Origin: Marinovum sp048263515
Lineage (GTDB): Bacteria; Pseudomonadota; Alphaproteobacteria; Rhodobacterales; Rhodobacteraceae
Direction of reading: 5' to 3'
Assembly: GCF_048263515.1 (NCBI RefSeq)
Contig: NZ_JBLXEC010000009.1
Coordinates: forward strand, 89,327-153,326
DNA: 64,000 nucleotides
Position 1 is the stretch's first letter, and the number at the start of each line of letters is the position of its first letter. Shown piece after piece: positions 26,796 to 35,415 of this stretch. Below the pieces are notes generated by a model that saw only the letters and a list, made by a program, of their open reading frames with translations, searched no databases and was not told the DNA's origin. The position numbers and the translations under genes are program-made.

Positions 26796-27662
26796 ATGTC
26801 ACGAAGCAATGCACCCGATTGGGTCATCCCCGTCATGCGCGCCGGTTATTCGGCGCGCGGGCTCGTCTATCTCATCCTTGGCGGGCTGACGCTTTCGGCC
26901 GCCGTGTCGGGCGGGGCCACCGAGGGCACCAAGGGCGCCGTCGAGACCCTGCGCAGCGCGCCTTTCGGTCAGGTGCTGCTCTGGCTCGTGGCGCTGGGCT
27001 TTGTCTGCTACGGCGTCTGGCGGCTGATCGCCGCCTGGTTCGATCTCGAGCGCCGCGGCGATGACGAAGAGGGCATGGCGAAACGCTTTGCCTTGGTGGT
27101 GACCGGCCTCATCCACATGGCGCTTGGCGCCGGTATCGCGGCGCTGGCGCTGGGGATCGGCGGAAGCTCCGGCGGTGGCGAAGGCTCTGGTGCCTCGAAC
27201 TGGACGGCCAAGGTGCTGCAGATGCCCGGCGGCAAGTGGATCGTCGGCATCGCCGCTCTGGCGATTTTCGGGGCCGGGGTGCACTACATCCTCAAGGGCT
27301 GGCAGAAGAAGTACAAACGCTATATCGAGAGCAACGAAAAGACCCGCAAGCTGCAGCCGCTGCTGCGCTGGGGCTTCGTGAGCTACGGCATCGTGCTGAT
27401 GATCGTCGGCGTCTTCCTGTTCTTCGCTGCGCTGAATTCCGACCCCTCGAACGCCAAGGGCATCGGCGGTGCGCTGGAATACATCCGGGGCCTGACCGGC
27501 GGTCGCTTCCTGCTGGGCTTCATCGCGCTTGGCATCATCGGTTTCGGTGTCGAGAACTTCGTCGAGGCGCGCTACCGTGTGGTGTCGGGCGTCGACTATG
27601 ACAGCGACGTCAAGACCATGGCGCAGGCCGCCAAGGCCAAGGCCAAACAGAAGATGGCCTAG
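26796..27662 (+). CDS. DUF1206 family membrane protein
   Basis: 288 residues with six transmembrane helices arranged as three two-helix repeats. Each repeat starts with a Gly/Tyr motif (MRAGYSARGLVYLILGGLTL; VTGLIHMALGAGIAALALG; WGFVSYGIVLMIVGVFLFF) and the repeats end in GFGVENFVEARYR. This is the DUF1206 pattern; its function is unknown. AGGAGG lies 7 nt before the ATG. It sits between glyQ and glyS and probably shares their transcript. Confidence 0.9.
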   Translation: MSRSNAPDWVIPVMRAGYSARGLVYLILGGLTLSAAVSGGATEGTKGAVETLRSAPFGQVLLWLVALGFVCYGVWRLIAAWFDLERRGDDEEGMAKRFALVVTGLIHMALGAGIAALALGIGGSSGGGEGSGASNWTAKVLQMPGGKWIVGIAALAIFGAGVHYILKGWQKKYKRYIESNEKTRKLQPLLRWGFVSYGIVLMIVGVFLFFAALNSDPSNAKGIGGALEYIRGLTGGRFLLGFIALGIIGFGVENFVEARYRVVSGVDYDSDVKTMAQAAKAKAKQKMA

Positions 27663-27743
27663 GGTTTTCGCCGCTATCGGCTTGCCGTGCAGGGGCAGGG
27701 GCTTTAAGCACCGGGGCGTTGATACAGAACACCCGGTGACCCC

Positions 27744-29792
27744 ATGCCCGACCTGCTTATCGAACTCTTTTCCGAAGAAATTCCCGCGCGGATGCAGGCG
27801 CGCGCCTGCGACGACCTGAAAAAGCGGATGACCGAGGGGCTGGTCGAGGCCGGGCTGACCTATGCCTCTGCCGCCGCCTTTTCCACGCCGCGCCGGCTGG
27901 CGCTGACGGTCGAGGGTCTTCTGACCGAAAGCCCCACGGTGCGCGAAGAGCGCAAGGGCCCCAAGGTGGGCGCGCCCGACAAGGCAATCGACGGCTTCCT
28001 GCGCGGGGCCGGCATCAGCCGCGACGCGCTGGAAGAGCGCGAGACGCCGAAAGGCGCGGTCTATTTCGCCACGATCACCAAACCGGGGCGGCCCGCGGGT
28101 GAGATCGTGGCCGAGGTGCTGGAAGACGTGATCCGCAACTTCCCCTGGCCCAAATCAATGCGCTGGGGCGCTGGAACCTTGCGCTGGGTGCGGCCGCTGC
28201 ATTCGGTGATCTGCCTGCTGACCGATGAGGCCGGCGCCCAAGTGGTGCCCTTCGAGATCGACGGCATCCGTGCCGGCGCCACCACCCGCGGCCACCGCTT
28301 CATGGCGCCTGACGAGATTTCCGTAACCTCTTTCGAGGATTACGCCGCAAAGTTGAAGCGCGCGCATGTGGTGCTGGACGCTGCCGAGCGTGCCGATCAT
28401 ATCTGGAACGACGCCACCAACGCGGCCTTCTCCCAAGGTCTGGAAGTGGTCGAGGATCGCGGTCTGCTGGCCGAGGTTGCCGGCCTGGTGGAATGGCCGG
28501 TGGTGCTGATGGGCGAGATCGGCGCCGATTTCCTCGGGCTGCCGGCAGAGGTGTTGCAGACCTCGATGAAGGAACACCAGAAGTTCTTTTCGGTGAAGAA
28601 CCCCAAGACCGGCCGGATCGAAAAATTCGTCACCGTCGCCAACCGCGAGACCGCCGACAACGGCGCCACCATCCTCGCCGGCAACCAGAAGGTGCTCTCG
28701 GCCCGGCTGTCGGATGCAAAGTTCTTCTGGGAGAACGACTTGCGCGCAGTTGCTGATGCGGGTCTCGAGGGCATGGCGGCGCCGCTGGCTCAGGTCACCT
28801 TCCACAACAAGCTGGGTTCCCAGGCCGAACGCATCGCCCGCATAGCTGCCATGGCGCGGAAGATCGCGCCGGTGGTGGGCGCCGATGCCGACGAGGCGGA
28901 ACTGGCGGCCAAGGTGGCCAAGGCCGACCTGTCGTCAGAGATGGTCTACGAATTCCCGGAATTGCAGGGGATCATGGGCCGCTACTACGCGATGGAAGCG
29001 GGGCTGTCGCAGCCCGTGGCCGACGCCTGCCGCGACCATTACTCGCCGCTGGGCCCGTCCGACGACGTGCCGACCGATCCGGTCTCGGTCACCGTGGCGC
29101 TGGCCGACAAGCTCGACACGCTGACCGGCTTCTGGGCGATCGACGAAAAGCCCACCGGCTCGAAGGACCCATTCGCCCTGCGGCGGGCAGCTTTGGGGGT
29201 GATCCGATTGATTTTGAACAACAATCTGACACTGCCGATGTCGACCCATTTCGACGCGGCCTATGGCGATGACCTCCTCTCCTTCTTCCACGACCGCCTC
29301 AAGGTCTTCCTGAAAGACCAGGGCATCCGTCACGACGTGATCGACGCCTGCATCGCCATGCCGGGCAGCGACGATCTGGCGCTGCTGGTCAAACGGGCGC
29401 AGGCGCTGCAGGGCTTCCTCGGCACCGAGGATGGCGCGAACCTGCTGCAGGGCTTCAAGCGCGCCAACAACATCCTGACCCAGGCCGAAGAGAAGGACGG
29501 GGTCGAGTACAGCTTTGGCGGCGACATCAAGTTTGCCGAGGAAGCCGAGGAAAAGGCGTTGTTTTCCGCGCTGGAGGCCGCCGAGCCGAAGATCAAGACA
29601 GCGCTCGAGGCGCAGGATTTCGAAGCGGCGATGCTGGCGCTGGCGGGGCTGCGCGGCGCGGTCGACGGCTTCTTCGAAGCGGTGCAGGTCAATTCCGACA
29701 ACGCGGTGCTGCGTCGCAACCGGCTGAACCTGTTGTCGAGCATTCGCACCGCCTGCCTCTCGGTCGCCGACCTGCGGAGCATCGAGGGCTGA
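27744..29792 (+). CDS. glyS: Glycine--tRNA ligase, beta subunit
   Basis: 682-residue tRNA-binding subunit. It starts PDLLIELFSEEIPARMQARA and has the characteristic STPRRLAL, VEWPVVLMGEI, KEHQKFFSV and NRETAD motifs, with a C-terminal DALR-like anticodon domain ending SSIRTACLSVADLRSIEG. Length is normal. The stop codon is followed within a few bases by a copy of the GTAGGGTGGG palindromic element. Confidence 0.96.
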   Translation: MPDLLIELFSEEIPARMQARACDDLKKRMTEGLVEAGLTYASAAAFSTPRRLALTVEGLLTESPTVREERKGPKVGAPDKAIDGFLRGAGISRDALEERETPKGAVYFATITKPGRPAGEIVAEVLEDVIRNFPWPKSMRWGAGTLRWVRPLHSVICLLTDEAGAQVVPFEIDGIRAGATTRGHRFMAPDEISVTSFEDYAAKLKRAHVVLDAAERADHIWNDATNAAFSQGLEVVEDRGLLAEVAGLVEWPVVLMGEIGADFLGLPAEVLQTSMKEHQKFFSVKNPKTGRIEKFVTVANRETADNGATILAGNQKVLSARLSDAKFFWENDLRAVADAGLEGMAAPLAQVTFHNKLGSQAERIARIAAMARKIAPVVGADADEAELAAKVAKADLSSEMVYEFPELQGIMGRYYAMEAGLSQPVADACRDHYSPLGPSDDVPTDPVSVTVALADKLDTLTGFWAIDEKPTGSKDPFALRRAALGVIRLILNNNLTLPMSTHFDAAYGDDLLSFFHDRLKVFLKDQGIRHDVIDACIAMPGSDDLALLVKRAQALQGFLGTEDGANLLQGFKRANNILTQAEEKDGVEYSFGGDIKFAEEAEEKALFSALEAAEPKIKTALEAQDFEAAMLALAGLRGAVDGFFEAVQVNSDNAVLRRNRLNLLSSIRTACLSVADLRSIEG

Positions 29793-29794
29793 CG

Positions 29795-29820
29795 CGTAGG
29801 GTGGGCAGCTCTGCCCACCA
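29795..29820. repeat. GTAGGGTGGG palindromic element, copy 1
   Basis: CGTAGGGTGGGCAGCTCTGC followed by CCACC has complementary arms GGTGGGCAG (29800-29808) and CTGCCCACC (29811-29819). It begins 2 bp behind the glyS stop. A relative lies at 43535-43557 (minus strand) at the end of the HAD gene. Confidence 0.75.
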
Positions 29821-29954
29821 TCAGCGCGCCTGACATGGCGGTGGCGGGACAGCTCACGCCCTAGGGTGGTGAAAGGTACACCGAAAAGCAACGTTTAACG
29901 CTTGTGCGATGCGTGGTGGCGCTTATGCTGCAGTGCAACGCAAAGGACACGCGC

Positions 29955-32507
29955 TTGCTTCAGGACAATCCCGATATCACGCCGATCACGCCGACGGCCC
30001 AGATGAAAGCCCATACCCACGGCGGGCGGGCGAAATGTCTGCAGCGGCTGGTGCGGCTCGACATGCCGGTGCCGCCGACCGTGGCGCTGTCCTTCGATAC
30101 GGTGCATGGCATCGCCAGCGGCCATATGCCCGACATGAAGGCGATCCTTGCGTCCTTCCCCGAGGGCGCGCTGCTTTGCGTGCGGCCGTCGAGCCAGGAC
30201 CCGGACTGGGGCGGGCCGGGGGCGATCCTCAACATCGGCATGAACGACGCCCGCTATGTCGAGATGTGCGATACCCTGGGCCGCCACGCCGCATCGGCGC
30301 TTTATGCAAGGTTTGTCGAGGCTTACGCGCTGCACGTCGCGCGGCTCGACCCGGATGTGTTCGAAGAGATCACCTCCGAAGGGCCGCAGGCGCTGTCAGA
30401 GGCGCTGCGCGCCTATGAGGACGAGGCCGAGGAACCCTTTCCCCAGGACCCGGCGGTGCAACTGGCGCAGGTCTTGCGCTCGATGGCCCGCGCCTGGGAA
30501 GGCACGACGGCGCGGCTGTTACGCCAGGCCAAGGGCGCGCCGGCGGATGCCGGGCTGGGCCTCGTGGTGCAGGAAATGGCGCTTGGCATCGGCCACCCCG
30601 AGGCGCGCGATGGCGAGACAGGATCCGGCGTGCTGCAACTGGTCAACAGCCAGACCGGGCTGCGTCAGATCACCGGGCGCTACCTGAGCCAGAGCCAGGG
30701 CCGCGACGCGCTCTCTGGTGCCGCCGAGGCGTTGTTTCTGGCGCGCGACGACCGTGGGCCTTCGCTGGAAGAGGTGGCGCCGGAGGCCTTTGCCGAGATC
30801 GTCGGCATAGCCGAGCGCATGCGCCGCAAGCTGCGCGCCGAGATGCAGATCGAATTCACCATTCAGGGCGGGCGGGTCTATGTGCTCGATGGCGTGCGGG
30901 TGCGCCGCTCGAACCGGGCGGCGGTGCGGATCGCCGTGGCGCTGGCGCAGGACAAGATCATTCCGCGCGAAGAGGCCCTGATGCGGGTCGAGCCGCGGGC
31001 GCTGAGCGAGCTGTTGCACCGTCAGATCGATCCCGATGCACCGCGCGACATCCTGGGCCATGGCGTCGCTGCCAGCCCGGGGGCTGCCACCGGCAAGATC
31101 GTCTTTACCGCCACCGCCGCGCAAGCCAGCGCTGCGCGCGACGAGCCCTGCATCCTGGTGCGCCGCGAGACCTCTCCCGAGGATATCCGTGGCATGCAGG
31201 CGGCGGTCGGCGTGCTGACCGAGCGCGGCGGCATGACCAGTCATGCCGCGGTGATCGGCCGGGGCATGGGCATTCCCTGCATCGTCGGCGCCGCCAGCCT
31301 GGCCTTTCACGTCCGCAAGAAGCGGCTGGTGGCCAGTGATGGCCGCGTGCTGAGCGAAGGCGACATCATCACCATAGACGGCGCCACCGGCGAGGTGCTG
31401 GCCGGCAGCCCGCCGATGCTCGAAGCGGCGCTGGACGAGAGCTTTACCACGCTGATGGACTGGGCCGACGCGGTACGCGACATCGACGTGCGCGCCAATG
31501 CCGACACGTCGATGGACGCTCAGACCGCGCGCAACTTCAAGGCCGACGGTATCGGGCTGTGCCGCACCGAGCACATGTTTTTTGAGACCGACCGGATGAT
31601 CGTCATGCGCGAGATGATCTTTGCCAAGTCGTCAGAGGACCGCCGCGCCGCGCTCGAGCTGTTGCTGCCGATGCAACGCGCTGACTTCATAGAGCTTTTC
31701 CGCATCATGCAGGGGCTGCCGGTCTGTATCCGGCTGTTCGATCCGCCGCTGCACGAGTTCCTGCCGTCTGACAAGCCCGGCATGCGGGCGCTGGCCGAGG
31801 CGCTGGACCTGCCGGTGTCCGACGTCGAGCGGCGGGTGGAAAGCCTGAGCGAATACAACCCGATGCTGGGCATGCGCGGGGTACGGCTGGGGATCACCCT
31901 GCCGGAGATCTACGACATGCAGGCCCGTGCGATCTTCGAGGCGACGCTTGCCGCCAGCCGCGAGGGGGCGCCGGTGGTGCCGGAAATCATGATCCCGCTG
32001 GTCTCGGCCCGGCGCGAGGTCGAGATCGTCAAGACACGGGTCGATGCCGTGGCCGCTGCGGTGCGCAACGAGACCGGGCGCGACTTCGACTACCGGCTGG
32101 GGGTGATGGTCGAGACGCCGCGCGCCGCGCTGCGCGCCGAGGAAATCGCCGGTCACACCGATTTCCTCAGCTTCGGCACAAACGACCTGACACAGATGAC
32201 CTATGGCCTGTCGCGCGACGATGCCGGGCGCTTCATGTCGGATTACGTCAAGCAGGGGGTCTTTGCCGAAGACCCGTTCCATGTGCTCGATCCCGACGGC
32301 GTTGCCGAGCTTCTGCAGATCGGCGCCGAGCGCGGCCGCAAGGCGCGGCCAGACGTTGTTCTGTCGATCTGCGGCGAACATGGCGGCAACCCCGAATCGA
32401 TTGCCATCTGTCGGGACATGGGATTCACCTATGTTTCCTGTTCACCCTTCCGCGTTCCGGTCGCGCGGCTTGCTGCAGCGCAGCTTGCGTTGGGCGGCAA
32501 GATATAG
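29955..32507 (+). CDS. ppdK: Pyruvate phosphate dikinase-like PEP-utilising enzyme, divergent nucleotide-binding half
   Basis: PPDK interconverts pyruvate, ATP and Pi with PEP, AMP and PPi through a swivelling phosphohistidine. 850 residues if TTG at 29955 is the start (AAAGGA 7 nt upstream); GTG at 29904 is an alternative. The phosphohistidine motif GGMTSHAAVIGRGMG, the TIM-barrel motifs LCRTEHMFF and SFGTNDLTQMTYG and the catalytic Cys in ICGEHGGNPES are intact. The ATP-grasp half is degenerate: the usual GGKGANLAEM reads HGGRAKCLQRL, the SGARASMPGMMDTVLN-type loop reads SSQDPDWGGPGAILNIG, and the conserved GE before AQGEDVVAG reads GRYLSQSQGRD. Phosphorylation by ATP may be altered. Confidence 0.85.
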   Translation: MLQDNPDITPITPTAQMKAHTHGGRAKCLQRLVRLDMPVPPTVALSFDTVHGIASGHMPDMKAILASFPEGALLCVRPSSQDPDWGGPGAILNIGMNDARYVEMCDTLGRHAASALYARFVEAYALHVARLDPDVFEEITSEGPQALSEALRAYEDEAEEPFPQDPAVQLAQVLRSMARAWEGTTARLLRQAKGAPADAGLGLVVQEMALGIGHPEARDGETGSGVLQLVNSQTGLRQITGRYLSQSQGRDALSGAAEALFLARDDRGPSLEEVAPEAFAEIVGIAERMRRKLRAEMQIEFTIQGGRVYVLDGVRVRRSNRAAVRIAVALAQDKIIPREEALMRVEPRALSELLHRQIDPDAPRDILGHGVAASPGAATGKIVFTATAAQASAARDEPCILVRRETSPEDIRGMQAAVGVLTERGGMTSHAAVIGRGMGIPCIVGAASLAFHVRKKRLVASDGRVLSEGDIITIDGATGEVLAGSPPMLEAALDESFTTLMDWADAVRDIDVRANADTSMDAQTARNFKADGIGLCRTEHMFFETDRMIVMREMIFAKSSEDRRAALELLLPMQRADFIELFRIMQGLPVCIRLFDPPLHEFLPSDKPGMRALAEALDLPVSDVERRVESLSEYNPMLGMRGVRLGITLPEIYDMQARAIFEATLAASREGAPVVPEIMIPLVSARREVEIVKTRVDAVAAAVRNETGRDFDYRLGVMVETPRAALRAEEIAGHTDFLSFGTNDLTQMTYGLSRDDAGRFMSDYVKQGVFAEDPFHVLDPDGVAELLQIGAERGRKARPDVVLSICGEHGGNPESIAICRDMGFTYVSCSPFRVPVARLAAAQLALGGKI

Positions 32508-32643
32508 CGGAAGGCCCTTTTCCCTAGGGTCAGTCTTGTGTGTGCGCGCCTGTCGGATGTTGCACTGCGGCGGAATTTTGCCCTGCGGCAGCCTGCCGCT
32601 AGAAGAAAATTCACTTCTTGTCTATACAACCCGAGTTGCAAGC

Positions 32644-32664
32644 AGCCCGGGACGTGTCCGGGCT
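32644..32664. terminator. Hairpin between ppdK and the SleB-like gene
   Basis: The arms AGCCCGG (32644-32650) and CCGGGCT (32658-32664) are followed by TTTCG. It is a weak terminator or leader hairpin ending 19 bp before the next start. Confidence 0.5.
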
Positions 32665-32683
32665 TTCGCGTGTGAGGGAATGT

Positions 32684-33325
32684 ATGAGACTGATAATTGC
32701 TGCTTTAGCGGCCGTGGTACTGGGGCTCCCAGGTCACGACGCCGGTGCCGAACTGCGTCCGAACGAGGTCGGTAGCCTGATCCAGCTGGAGCGTCAGGGG
32801 CTCAAATCCGTGCCCAAGGGCACACTCAAATGGGCGCTCGGCGCCAACCAGTCGGCCAAGGCCGGCACTGTCACCTACGACGAGGCCTGGCTCAAGAGCC
32901 TGCCGAACGGCAAAGGTGGCGAGCAGTTCTCCTGCCTGGCCGAAGCGCTCTACTTCGAAGCGCGCGGCGAGAGCATCAAGGGCCAGGTTGCCGTTGCCGA
33001 GGTCATTCTCAACCGCGTCGAGAGCAATAAGTTCCCCGATACGGTCTGTGGCGTGATCAACCAGGGCACCGGTCGGAAATATGCCTGCCAGTTCACCTAT
33101 ACCTGCGACGGCCATGCCGAGAAGGTCAGCAATCCCAAGGCCTATGCCCGGGTTGCCAAGATCGCCAAGGCCATGCTGAGCGGCATGCCGGCCAAGCTGA
33201 CCGATGGCGCGACCTACTATCATACCACCGCCGTCAATCCGAACTGGGCACGGGTCTTTGCCCATACCACCACCATCGGTGTGCATCGCTTCTACCGCGA
33301 AAACACCCGTCTTTCGCAGAAATAA
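32684..33325 (+). CDS. SleB/CwlJ-family cell wall hydrolase
   Basis: 213 residues with a signal peptide (MRLIIAALAAVVLGLPGHDAG) and a C-terminal Hydrolase_2 domain. The presumed catalytic Glu is in CLAEALYFEARGES, followed by GQVAVAEVILNRV, SNKFPDTVCGVINQG, CQFTYTCDG and TYYHTTAVNPNW. This family cleaves peptidoglycan as a lytic transglycosylase-type enzyme. In non-sporulating alphaproteobacteria it acts in growth or wall turnover. GAGGGA precedes the ATG at 32684. It is monocistronic. Confidence 0.9.
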   Translation: MRLIIAALAAVVLGLPGHDAGAELRPNEVGSLIQLERQGLKSVPKGTLKWALGANQSAKAGTVTYDEAWLKSLPNGKGGEQFSCLAEALYFEARGESIKGQVAVAEVILNRVESNKFPDTVCGVINQGTGRKYACQFTYTCDGHAEKVSNPKAYARVAKIAKAMLSGMPAKLTDGATYYHTTAVNPNWARVFAHTTTIGVHRFYRENTRLSQK

Positions 33326-33359
33326 CTGCAGGGACTGTTCGCCCGTCGGGGCGAAACCG

Positions 33360-33423
33360 CCGGTTTTGGGTCTGCCAGCGCGGCAGGATAGCTGCTAGAG
33401 ACGGGCGGCAGACCCAAAGCCGG
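33360..33423 (+). promoter_or_regulatory. 17-bp inverted repeat reaching the folB ribosome-binding site
   Basis: The arm at 33360-33376 (starts CCGGTTTTGGG) pairs with 33407-33423 (ends CCAAAGCCGG) at 16 of 17 positions, the remaining pair being G-U. The second arm ends 9 nt before the folB ATG and contains the only purine stretch that could serve as its ribosome site. It could be a terminator for the upstream gene or a translational gate. Confidence 0.6.
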
Positions 33424-33432
33424 AACTTCAAG

Positions 33433-34365
33433 ATGAGTCAGGACATCCATCTCGCATTCGCGCATCCGTCGGAACGCGCCGCCGCCACCGAGGGCGAGGC
33501 GCCGCGCGACCGGATATCTCTGCGCGATCACATCGTCGAGGTCGAGATCGGCGCCTTTCAGTCCGAGCGCGGGCTGACCCAGCGGGTCTGTTTCAATGTC
33601 GTGGTCGAGGTCGCCCGTGCCGGCGACCGGGTCGACGACGACGTCGACCGCATCCTCAGCTATGACAAGGTGACCGAGGCCATCGCCCACGAACTGGCCG
33701 AGGAACGACTGAACCTGCTCGAGACCCTGGCCGAGCGGGTGGCCGAGCGCATCCTTCTGGAGCCGCAGGCAATGCGGGTCTTCGTGCGGATCGAAAAGCT
33801 CGACCGTGGCCCCGGCGCGCTTGGCGTCGAGATCGTGCGCAGCCGCGGCGACGTCGATCCCGAGCATGTGGCGGCCCTCACCGAGGAGCATCCGCATCCT
33901 CGCGTGGTCTACCTTTCGAATGCCGCAATTTTGTCGCCCAACCTGCCGGGCTGGCTCGACTGGCTGGCGGGGCAGGCGGCGCCGGCGGTGCTCTGCGTCG
34001 GACTTCCCGATGGTCCGCGTCCGCAGGCCGCTCATCCGCTGGCGCAGCGCCGCGTCGACCTTCTGGCGATCGAGCAGAACGGCTGGGTGCTGGCGGCGCG
34101 CGATCCGCGCTGCGTGGTGGTGACCAGTTGGACCGAACTCGATTGGGGCATGAAGCACGACCAGATAAGCCTCTGGGCGCCCTCGAAGATCGTGCTCGAC
34201 GCCGTCGAAGGCCCGAAGACCCAGCCACGCGACAGCGTGGCGCTGGCGGCCTGGCTGGCCGAGCAGCTCGATGCCCTGGAATTGCTCGTCATCGGCGAAG
34301 ACCTGCCCGAAACCGCTGGACCCGGCGCCCGGGCCGTCGATGCGGCATCTGCACTGCTTGCATGA
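33433..34365 (+). CDS. folB: Dihydroneopterin aldolase with long C-terminal extension
   Basis: Converts 7,8-dihydroneopterin to 6-hydroxymethyl-dihydropterin in folate synthesis. 310 residues, against about 120 for a plain FolB. Residues about 28-140 hold the aldolase fold: DRISLRDHIVEVEIGAFQSE, then DDDVDRILSYDKVTEAI with the conserved Tyr-Asp, and a Glu-rich NLLETLAERVAERI. The remaining 170 residues have no enzyme motif I recognise and look like an alpha/beta domain (RVVYLSNAAILSPNLPGWLDWLAG). It is immediately upstream of folP and glmM on the same strand. Confidence 0.9.
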   Translation: MSQDIHLAFAHPSERAAATEGEAPRDRISLRDHIVEVEIGAFQSERGLTQRVCFNVVVEVARAGDRVDDDVDRILSYDKVTEAIAHELAEERLNLLETLAERVAERILLEPQAMRVFVRIEKLDRGPGALGVEIVRSRGDVDPEHVAALTEEHPHPRVVYLSNAAILSPNLPGWLDWLAGQAAPAVLCVGLPDGPRPQAAHPLAQRRVDLLAIEQNGWVLAARDPRCVVVTSWTELDWGMKHDQISLWAPSKIVLDAVEGPKTQPRDSVALAAWLAEQLDALELLVIGEDLPETAGPGARAVDAASALLA

Positions 34366-34392
34366 CCGGCAGGATTGGACCAAGGACAGGGC

Positions 34393-35412
34393 ATGACCGT
34401 GTCGCGTGACGTATATTTCCGCCCGCTGTTGCAGCGCGGCGGGCCTCGCCCGGAGGGGGCCGTGCCTCTGGCCGGCGGCCCCGGCTGGTTTGTTCTGGCC
34501 GAGCGGCTGACCCGCAAGGGCAGCCAGGGCTTCGTGGCGGCAGGCGACCTGCCCGAAGACGTGCTGCAGGCGCTGAGCGCGCCGCGCCCGCCGATTGCCG
34601 GTCTGGGCATGGACCGTCCGCGGCTGATGGGCATCCTCAACGTCACGCCTGACAGCTTCTCCGACGGCGGCCGCCACGACGGCATCGAGGCCGCTCTGGC
34701 CCATGGCCGGCAGATGGCCGAGGCCGGCGCCGACATCATCGACATCGGCGGTGAAAGCACCCGCCCCGGCGCGGTCGACGTGCCAGAGGGCACCGAGATC
34801 GACCGGGTGGCGCCGGTGATTGCCGCCTTGAAGGATGCCGTCGACCTGCCGATCTCGATCGACACCCGCAAACGGGCAGTGGCCGAGGCGGCGGCAAGCG
34901 CCGGCGCGGCGCTGGTCAACGATGTCTCTGGCTTCACCTTCGACGCGGGCCTTGCGCCGTTCTGTGCCGAGGCGGGCCTGCCGGTCTGCATCATGCACAC
35001 CAAGGGCACGCCGCAGACCATGCAGGACGACCCGCGCTACGACAACGTTCTGCTCGAGGTCTATGATTTCCTGGCAGAGCAGATCGCCCTGGCCGAGGCC
35101 ACCGGCATCCTGCGCGACAGGATCGTCGCCGATCCCGGCATCGGCTTCGGCAAGACCAACACCCACAACCTCGCGCTGCTGGCCGGGTTGAGCCTGTTTC
35201 ACGGACTGGGCGTGCCTTTGCTGCTGGGCGTCTCGCGCAAGGGGCTGATCCGCGATATCGGCCAGGCGCCGAATGCCCGCGACCGCATGCCGGGCTCGGT
35301 GGCGGTGGCCCTTGCCGGGGTTGCGCAGGGCGCACAGATCCTCAGAATTCATGATGTGGCTGAAACCAGACAGGCCTTGCGGCTCTGGCTGGCGATCGAG
35401 GATGGGCTCTAG
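34393..35412 (+). CDS. folP: Dihydropteroate synthase
   Basis: Joins 6-hydroxymethyl-dihydropterin diphosphate to p-aminobenzoate; it is the sulfonamide target. 339 residues with an N-terminal extension of about 75 residues before the TIM barrel. Motifs are LMGILNVTPDSFSDGG, IDIGGESTRPGA, VNDVSGF, IMHTKGTPQTMQ, DPGIGFGKTNTHN and LGVSRKGLI, all intact. The start at 34393 follows AAGGACAGGG. It is 27 bp after folB and 3 bp before glmM. Confidence 0.96.
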   Translation: MTVSRDVYFRPLLQRGGPRPEGAVPLAGGPGWFVLAERLTRKGSQGFVAAGDLPEDVLQALSAPRPPIAGLGMDRPRLMGILNVTPDSFSDGGRHDGIEAALAHGRQMAEAGADIIDIGGESTRPGAVDVPEGTEIDRVAPVIAALKDAVDLPISIDTRKRAVAEAAASAGAALVNDVSGFTFDAGLAPFCAEAGLPVCIMHTKGTPQTMQDDPRYDNVLLEVYDFLAEQIALAEATGILRDRIVADPGIGFGKTNTHNLALLAGLSLFHGLGVPLLLGVSRKGLIRDIGQAPNARDRMPGSVAVALAGVAQGAQILRIHDVAETRQALRLWLAIEDGL

Positions 35413-35415
35413 AAG

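Noticed and set aside
33360..33423. THF-II-type folate riboswitch upstream of folB
   Set aside because: The region is a simple long hairpin; I see no multi-helix core, and that class is associated with folE, not folB.
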